A stretch of 64,000 nucleotides of DNA from Halichondria panicea (taxonomy: Eukaryota; Porifera; Demospongiae; Suberitida; Halichondriidae). The stretch lies in contig NC_087380.1 in the NCBI RefSeq assembly GCF_963675165.1, positions 2,285,803 to 2,349,802 on the forward strand, written 5' to 3'. A program made the translations under genes and the position numbers. Below are positions 25,201 to 34,200 of this stretch, piece by piece. Below the pieces are notes generated by a model. That model did not search any database. It saw only the letters and a program-made list of their open reading frames with translations, and was not told where the DNA came from. The stretch's first letter is position 1. Each line of letters opens with the position of its first letter.

Positions 25201-28200
25201 CATTGCTGTAGGATACTCTACCGTATCTCCATGCACGCACAAAACAGCCACCGTTTCTGCCTTACTGATCTTGGAAGAATCCACACTGTTGGCACTCACC
25301 ATCGTTCGACTGCATCCAGAGTCCAAAAGCATCTGAACAGACTTTCCTCCAACTTTCCCCCACTTGAGGTACTTCTCAGTTCCTTTCGGCCAGGCCACAT
25401 CTTCACAAGCTTTTCCATTGAAGGCAGGCTTGGAGTCAGCTTTCCCTTGTGACAGGCTTCGCTTGGGGCAATTGTACTTTAGATGACCCCACTGGTGACA
25501 ATGAAAGCATTGCTTTTCTCCGGCAGCATTGACCTTGGTTCTTGGCTCTGTACGAAATCCATTCCTTTTATGTGGTGCTCTTGTTTCCTGAGTTTCCACG
25601 GCTGGTGTCCCTGGAGAGGATAGGGGCTTCCTTGTACCAAAGGGCTGGTCTTTACCCTTCCTGGCCAGAGTGTAGTCCTCTGCAAGTTTCGCCAGCTCCT
25701 CCAATGACTTTGGCTGTCTCTCTCTCAGCCAGACAGTTAGACCTTCGGGCATTCCCCAGAGAGCCTGCTCCATGACAACAAGCTCCTTCATTGGCATTGT
25801 TGAGTCTTTGCACCACTTGTCAAAGTGGTTTGTGATGCGCCATAGCCACTCTCTGTAAGATTCTTCTGGCTTCTTCCGGTCTTCCCTGAATCTTCTGCGA
25901 TGTGTTTCTTGGTTGACGTCATACCGATGCAAGATTGCCTCCTTCACTTTCTTGTAATCCTGGGCTTCTGTAGCATCTAGAGCAGCATAGGCAGCTTGTG
26001 CTCTACCGGTCAACAGTCCCGCCAGCTGGACAGCCCATGCATTATCCGGCCAATCATGTTGGGTGGCAACCCGCTCAAATGTCTCCAAAAAGTTCTCGAT
26101 ATCGTCAGTCTCTTCTAATTTCTTGAAAACAGGCTTAGGCAATTTATGCCTTGTCTCTTCACGGTGCCTCACAGCTTCTTGATGTCGCAGCTCCTCCATC
26201 TCCTGGCGATAGGCACGCTGCTCTTCCTGCTGAGTTTGTAACATCTCTAGCAGAACTCTTTGCTGAGCTTGATGCTGCTCCGCCATCATCCTCTGCTGCT
26301 CCTGGAGCATCATTAACATTGCTTGGGGATTAACCTGGGCTTCGAACCCTCCCCCTCCATTCGTCTGCACATCTTGGTGTTCTTCTTCCATCGTGGTTCT
26401 AAATACTGTCCCAGCTCTTGTCCTACTCCCACCTTGCTCAGTCATATGCCAGTACCAGTCACACTAAAGTCTTTCACACGGCTATCTCGGGCTTGTCGAG
26501 TAGAGTCAGGACAATTGAGAATCCCACCGCTGCCACCAACTGTAACGTAGTACTCTTGACTATAGGAGAATTGACTTTTAATAGCTGTCTTGAACAATAA
26601 AGAACACGCACGAATAACACAACTTAGACACAAAACTGAACTGTTTTAAATACAAAACAAAAACAGTTCTAGAACAAACCAGAACAATACATAGAATAGT
26701 CCAGAATTGCTTAGTGTAAGAATACTCTAGAACAACTAAGATATTTCTAGTCAGCACATAGTTCAACTTGACCACAGATTGAGTGTTTGTGGTTAGTGGC
26801 TACTAGGAGTACGCCACAGTACTATACAACTGTTGTGTCTGTTGTTTGCAGCTAATTCAGCTACACACACATGTGTAGACATTAATGAATGCTCTGGTAC
26901 TGCTCATGGCTGTGATCAGATCTGCACCAACACTCCTGGATCATACACCTGTGACTGCAACACAGGATATCGACTTGCTGCTGATGGAAGAGAATGTAAC
27001 TTACTATCTTATGAGGACTATCGTTTATATTTATATCAGGAGCAGCATGCTTATAATTCGCTTGCGTTTGGGGCCTCCAATAGCTCGATGTATCTATACA
27101 GGTGATGATGTTGACGAGTGTACTGTACCCGACGTCTGCCACCAAGTGTGTACCAACACTGAGGGATCGTTCACCTGTGGATGTGAGGCAGGATATGTGC
27201 TGGACAGTGAAGGAGCATCCTGTTCTGGTATAAAATGATATGCTATTATGTGTGCATTGTCTAGTTGCATTCTCACAGGAATCACCTGTTCTGAATCTGC
27301 TGTCCCAAGTAATATTGCTGTCAACGGGATGATTGTCTACTCCAGTGGCGACACAACTCCACCTTTTGACTTTGGAACAACAGCTACGTATCAATGCAAC
27401 GGTGGATATAGTCTAGCAAGTGGAGATATTGAGAGAAGCTGTACTGGTGATGGGAGAAGCACAGTGGGAGAGTGGGATGGAACTGCTCCTCAATGTTCAC
27501 GTATGTTCTATTATTGCAATTGGTCGTATCACATGATAATGTACACACAGCTGTGGACTGTGAGACTCCTCCGTCTATTACCAATGGATCTCTTGGGATA
27601 TCAAGAATCACAACATTCAATGGGACAGTGACCTACAGCTGTAATGATGGCTATGCACTCTTTGGGATTGCTACAAGTACTTGTCAGGCTAATGCAACCT
27701 GGAGCAGACCGCCAGAATGCAGAGGTACAAGCACATATTACACACTAGTTAGGGTTGGTGCATAAAATTGAGAGAACCAAGAAATGAGAAATAGGAACAG
27801 AAGCACAAGAATACATAATTAGTTTTATGAATATAAGATGCATAGAAGTAATGAAACTGGTATAAAGTAAGCAGTAAGTTTAGTAACGGATTATAGCGAA
27901 GTCTTCTCCACATTTGGACCCTAGCTCTCCTCACCTGGCACAAGAGAGAGTATCACCATCCCCATTGGTATAGCTCCCAGAGGTACAGCTTGAATAGGGC
28001 TCAGTTTTGATAAACTCTGTGCTTTCCTTTTTAGTATACTGATTAACTCTCATCACACTGACATCAAACTCTAAATGGCTAGCTAGCTAGCTTCATTTGT
28101 TTTATTTCTCATTTTGTTCTTGCTTCTCATTTCTTTGTTCAATTTCCTTGTTCCCAATTTGTTTACCTGATTCATGATACTAACAACACAGGTGTCACTA

Positions 28201-31200
28201 TTAGTGGTATCACTGGCGTGCCCATCTTAATTGGAGGTTCTGTTATCATCACCTGCACCACTGACTCTCCTGCTGACTCAATAATGTTGCTCCAAGATAA
28301 CCAACCTCTTCATGAAACTCAGCAATCATCAACCATCTTGACTTATAACATCTCTCTTGTGTCTGACAGCATCTATGGGAACACCTTCAAATGTGAGGCC
28401 AATTTGACAGGAAGAACAAACTCTTCAGACATTGCCTTTAATATAGTTACCATTTCCATTGAAGGTAAGTCTATAATTGCGTATGGATATTATTTAACAC
28501 TATCCCACAGTTCCCCAACAACCAATTATCGCTAGTATCAGAAAATCTGTCCCTTCAATTCCACTAATTGGAAAGATGTATATTGTGACTTGTTCTGTTT
28601 CTAAGTTGCCTGGACTAACTCGCACACCAACTGCCCAATGGCTGAAGGTTGCTATGGGGACTGAAAGAATCATCTCGTCAACTCCTAATGAAGCTGCTCT
28701 CAATTTCTCTCCACTGAAAACATCAGATGCTGGTAGATACCGTTGTCAGGGTAACCTCAATACTACCGTTTACTCTCAACCCCTTTCTTCAAACATCAGC
28801 GATTTCGATTTAATTACTCAAAGTAAGCCAGACATCCATAACTTGTAACTTTGTAAATGCTGTTTTACAGTACCAGCACCAACAGTGACAATCTCAAGAT
28901 CTCCACCTAGTTTAGCCTTGTTTGCTAACCTCGGTGAGGTAACATTTACATGTCAAGTGTCTATACCTCAAAGCATTGATACTCCTGTCAGTTTGAGCTT
29001 GACTTGGTCTCGTGAGGTTTATAGCTATCTGAATACAACCACTGAAGTATTCGTGGTGAATAGTACAACCAATACCATTGAGAGAAGTTGGACCCTGAAT
29101 GATTTAAGTTCAAATGACCAGAGAGTAACTTGCAATGGAACAATTAGTTCAGCTAGCAGGTTTATTCAAAGTAATAGCAGTATATATGAAGACACGTTAT
29201 CTGTTGCTGGTGAGTTGCTGTTTTCATAGCACGATAAAAAGCTAACACGTTCTATATTCTCTTCAGGTGTGTTTCTGATGTTCAACGGCAGTGCACTTGA
29301 CCATAATACAACCTCTGTACTAGCGAGGGATGTACGTGTCATACAGTGTCACTCTGACAAGACAGATACATTCGATGACTACCAACATGGATGGACTTTC
29401 CCTAATAGCACCAAGATTACTAACATCAGCACACTGGCTATTGCAACACAAGAGGGAGGACACCTGGCACTCACTCGAGTAGGGAACAGTTCCCTTCCAG
29501 CTGGAGAGTATTGTTGCAAGGCTCAGGACGCCAGGGGAACCAGCCACACCCTCTGTGTGCATGTGGAGCAAGGTGAGCTGATGATAATACTTTGGCATTT
29601 GCTTTTATTTTGCAGATGATGTTCTTGAAATAACGTGCGATATAATTGTATAATAAATCTGGATGTGTAGTAGTGCAAGTGAGGAGTTAAGACAGATGTT
29701 ATGTGCTTCCAATGTAGCGCAGAGGGTAGTATTACTATAAATGCTCTTAATGATTCTTGGTAATGTGAGACACATGTGTAACCAGCTTTAACATGGAACT
29801 GACATGATCTATACCTCTACTTTACATGGCCTTATTTTTCAGGCCCTACTCTACCCACAGAACCAAGTTCTAGTAGCACTGCCATGGTTGGAGGGATAGC
29901 TGCTGCGATTGTCATTTTGGTGGTTGCTATTCTGATCATTGGAGCAGTTATTCTCATTGCTCTCAGGTATGATTAAGTCAAAGACATTTATGTGAATTAA
30001 GTCTTTTCTCTGTAATTAAGTTATAGTTGTGACACATGCACGAGTGCCACATGGGATATATTGGCTCAGTAGTGACTTAGGCCCGAGGGCCGCAGGCCTC
30101 GAGGGCAAAGGCACTACTGAGCCAATATATCCAATGTGCGCAGGAGTGAGCTGTGTAACAACTGATTTGTTGCATTCCTTTCGGTGTACACATCACTCCT
30201 TTTATAGGACAACTAGTTTCAACTACTTGTGGTGGCTGTGGAATGCACCCAGACGCATGAAAAACGTTTTTTGCCTACCACTGAATCTGTTGACAGTGTT
30301 ATACTATAAAAGGGACCGTTTCAGGTTACTGGGTGGAGGGTGGGCTTTAGGTAACCTCAGCCATACTATGCCAGTATCTAGATAGTGCCACAGTTCTAGG
30401 CGTGACCTGTGCCATATGGCAGATATTGGCACAGTGTTTCCTTTGATCTGCCCACTCAAAATGCAACAAGACACAATACTTAGCTAAATACCAAATCTTC
30501 TTCGCATTAATGAATGTACCATGATTTCAGAGCTCGTAGATCTGGAAAGCACACTTTCTCTAGCCTTGCGTTTGGAGGGAGAGTTAAGCGTAAATCTCCT
30601 TTCACTGTAAAAGTTGACCCCCTGACCCCATTGGACATACCCCTGGACGACCACATCGACACGTTGACCCCTGATGCAAGTATGTATGTGGGCGTAACTA
30701 CCTTCAGTAAGGAACCAGATAAAAAAGTTGAAGGAAATCAGCAAGGTATCCCTTAAAATAAGTGCCCTTAAGGATATATACGCAATTCTTCTACTATTTC
30801 ACAGGATCTGCACTTGGTACAAGCAGTTCATTTTACACCACTGACTTCCCTGCTCATGTGGACACAATGCACGAGGACACAGACAAGCTCTTCGAGACTG
30901 AGTACACGGTGAGTATGTGTGCATAGTCGAACAATCTTTATCACTGTTCACATTTGTGTCTAATTTGTTCATCTCAGTCCATCAGCAAGGAGCCCCACTC
31001 TCCCAACAACGAGTCAAAGCTGCCTTATAATACAACCAAGAACAGATTCGGAAACGTCTTCCCTTGTGAGTACACAAATTAATGTCAACTTGTGCTTATT
31101 CTGTATACAGATGATTTCAACCGTGTTAAGTTGAGGCCTGTGAAGGACATCAGAGGATCAGACTACATCAATGCCAGCTATGTCAATGTGAGTCGATAAT

Positions 31201-34200
31201 CATCAGCATAACTCATTCTTCATGACATGCATTTGCAGGGCTATATGACCAACACCAAGTACATTGCTGCTCAAGGTGAGCACATCGCTCATACACATTC
31301 ACAGTGTATCATTGCCCCAAACTCAGGTCCTCTGCCCAATACGCTGGAAGATTTCTGGAAGATGATTATGGAGAACAAACTGCGAACAATTGTCATGCTC
31401 ACCAGATGTTTTGAGGAGAGGGTGAGCTACTTCACAATTCAAATTGTTATCACATATTATTGTCTAGTTGGAAGTTTTGCTTCTAATATTTTTGCTACAA
31501 CTTATTGTAATTCCCAATATTAATTTTATCCTTGTAGAAAAAGTGTGAGTGTTACTGGCCCCTGAAGGACAACCAACCTCTTGAGATGGGCTGTGGTATC
31601 GTGGTCTCTCTGACCAGTATGGTGGCCTTCCCCGACTTCACTGTCAGGAGAATGAAAGTCGATCAAGTCAGTTTGTTTACAGTTTGGAATGTACTGTGTA
31701 CACAAACGCCCACAAATTTTCAAAGTGAAGCCTTATAGCTGTTGATAAATGATGAAGCAGCATACAAAGTTGATAAGTAATTGTGTACACAAACGCCCAC
31801 GAATTTAGTGAAGTGAAGCCATTGTGTGAATGTGAATTATAACATTGTCACAATCATGTACCACTACTCTTATACACATTTCCAAACAACTATTTATACG
31901 TACTGTAAACCCCACCCCCTATAGCCCACCCTTGGCTCGTCCCCTGTGTTTGAGGTGACCCTGTTCCACTACACCTCCTGGCCAGACCACGGTGTCCCCT
32001 CCAGTGGCATGTCCCTCATCTACTTCACTCGTGCTGTTCGTAAGACACACCCCCAGGATGATCCCCGCCCACTCCTCGTACACTGCAGCGCTGGTGTCGG
32101 ACGAACAGGAACGTTCATTGTCTTGGATACAATGTTAGATCGTATGGAGCAGGACGGGATGATACATATCTACGATTGTGTTACTCATATTCGGAAACAG
32201 AGGGTGCTCCTCGTACAAACTCTGGTATGCTAGGAAGTGGTCTCTATAATTATAGTATAAAGAACAGTGAAGTATACGTAATTTTGCATGGCATTTGTTG
32301 CCTGTGTGTGATAAATAAGTTTTGGTTTCAAAACAAAATTTCTGTGGCCAGTCAGTCATTATAGCACCCCCTCTTCCTCAGTCCCAGTACATCTTCCTGC
32401 ATGATGCCCTCAAGGAGCTCATAGTGTGTGGGGAGACAGAGATACCAGCACATGCTCTCATGACAACCGTTAACCAGCTCAAAGAACCAGCTGCTGCTGA
32501 TGAGGAGGTAGACATGGCTCAGTCTTGGGTAGAGGAGGACACACCCACTGGCTTCCAGCGACAGTTCAAGGTAGGCTATAATATTCATTTGTTGTTCTTG
32601 CCCCAATATTATAATTATTATGATTTACCCCATTCTTGAGATATCACTTTGTGTATTATTGCTATGCTCAAGCCTGTGTATTTTATGATTGAATGGCATT
32701 AATATCGTTGCGGATACATTTTGGAGTCAATTTAAACTACTGCATGGTATTATTACTCACAGATTTTGAGTGAGTGTTCTGGGCTTGACGGGACAGAGGA
32801 CTACTACAGCTCTCAGAATGAGGAGAATGAAGACAAGAACAGATACTCTCAGATTCTGCCAAGTAAGCTAAAATCAACTCCACTTGCACACAGTGTGCCT
32901 CAAACATTATGCAGCATTGTAGTCAAACTTTTCCTTTTCAGATGAGATGCATCGAGTCAAGCTTCAGTTCTTACCTTCTGGTTCTAACTACATCAATGCC
33001 AGCTACATTCATGTGAGGAAGATAATGTATTTCACGCACTCATATCACAATTTGCACTAGCTGTTTACGTTGCTTTTTCCAGGGCTACCAATGCAATGTA
33101 TTTCTCTACCGACTTTTACTCTTTCAATTGTGAAGTGTTTCTCCCAACAATAATCTATACTACTCTTGTTCAGGGCTACCAACAGAGGCGAGGGTACATA
33201 GCCACTCAAGGTCCCCTAGAGCACACCACTGGAGACTTGTGGAGGATGGTGGTGGAGAATGAGTGCAGCTGTATCGTCATGCTCTGTACCCTCATGGAGG
33301 AGGAGCAGGTAACACACTGTGTGCATGTGGTGTGTGCCTTTAGTTGCTTTCACACTGCTTATGTAGAGAGCGATATGAACTATAAAACTAGTTGAGAAGG
33401 AACGCAGCCAACACAAAACCTTTTAGTATCACTGTTAAAGTGAATACAGTATACATCTCCTAGCCTTCTATAGCTTATATTGTACACTTACTGTATCTTC
33501 GCTATTTGAATATCTTCTTCAACAGAAGGTGTGCCATCGCTACTGGCCCAAGTTCCAAGGAGAGGCAGGCACTTATGGTGACTTCACTGTCACTCAGCAG
33601 ACATTCGACGCTTATGGTAACTACGTTGTCAGGAAACTATCTGTTGCCATGGCAGCCTCTGATGAGCCCCCCTCTGTGGTTACACAATTTCACTTCACCC
33701 GCTGGACCGAGAAGGACCCCCCACAGAGCCCTGCCGCTGTACTGGACATTGTGCAGGAAGTGAATGCTGTTCAGATGGCCTCAGGCAATAAGCCCATTGT
33801 GGTCATGTGCAAGTGAGTGTGCATGTGTGTGTGTGTGTGTGTGTGGTGTATGCACTACTTAAGTAAACATATATGAATCCCTTACTACCTCCCCCCCTTA
33901 CCCACACAGCAATGGGATTGGTCGCACTGGAGTGTTTATCACCCTGCATGCTCAACTGGAGCGACTCAAGATTGAGGGTGTGGTCGATGTGTTCCAGTTT
34001 ATCAAGTTTGCTCGCAAACAGAGGGAGGGGCTCGTTAGCAGTCCTGTAAGTTTACAAGTCTATTACACAAGTCCATTGAAAGCTATATACATTCTACTGT
34101 TCTATTCTCCATTCTATATGCTGTATAGATCCAATTAATGTTTAGCTACTCTGTTTATTTTGAAAGTAAACTAAAAGTACCTGTGTGCTTTGTACATTCA

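Larger units (their letters stand above)
21765..26818 (-). mobile_element. Complete LTR retrotransposon, Ty3/gypsy-type RT, integrase before RT
   Basis: 5054-bp element in minus orientation with 278-bp LTRs that look identical, TG...CA ends and a 5-bp target duplication gtact (21760-21764 and 26819-26823). Next to the upstream LTR a primer-binding-site-like tggtggcagcggtgggat follows after about 2 bases; the priming tRNA was not identified. A polypurine tract (aggagggaggga) abuts the downstream LTR. It carries one long ORF and no envelope gene. Identical LTRs and an intact ORF indicate a recent insertion. It lies in an intron of RPTP gene 2 in antisense orientation. Confidence 0.95.
11805..27500 (+). 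repeat. Five-fold EGF-EGF-CCP exon module array
   Basis: The three-exon module (EGFa with DIDECSG...C(D)[12 protein letters not shown], EGFb with DDIDECTG...QVC.NTEGSF, then CCP) occurs at 11805-12905, 18110-19135, 19244-19855, 19925-20875 and 26879-27500. Introns inside the module are also alike: the EGFb-to-CCP intron starts gtatacgtat in the two middle copies, and the CCP-to-EGFa intron carries gcagctaattgagagat followed by CA repeats. The expansion is therefore by segmental duplication inside the gene, not by convergence. Confidence 0.85.
10270..29572 (+). other. Ectodomain exons of RPTP gene 2
   Basis: Exons: signal peptide 10270-10363; Ig-like 10442-10816; CCP 10870-11049, 11096-11284; EGF 11805-11921, 12484-12609; CCP 12699-12905; EGF 18110-18229, 18735-18860; CCP 18914-19135; EGF 19244-19363, 19465-19591; CCP 19646-19855; EGF 19925-20041, 20264-20389; CCP 20442-20621, 20669-20875; Ig-like 20922-21245; CCP 21293-21499, 21556-21759; EGF 26879-26995, 27102-27227; CCP 27279-27500, 27551-27724; Ig 28192-28464, 28511-28822, 28871-29209, 29267-29572. 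CCP exons show four cysteines with the GxVATYTC and final W-S-G-x-x-P-x-C pattern. EGF exons start D-I-D-E-C and carry the calcium-binding consensus. NxS/T glycosylation sites are frequent. Confidence 0.75.

Noticed and set aside
22027-26445. Endogenous retrovirus with envelope
   Set aside because: The element ends with RNase H directly at the polypurine tract; there is no room for, and no sign of, an envelope gene.
22204-26550. Plus-strand frames of 60-105 codons across the LTR element
   Set aside because: Antisense shadows of the intact minus-strand polyprotein, with no domain resemblance.
30029-30385. 118-codon frame in the gene 2 juxtamembrane intron
   Set aside because: It overlaps the foldback element and is absent from the matching introns of genes 1 and 3.
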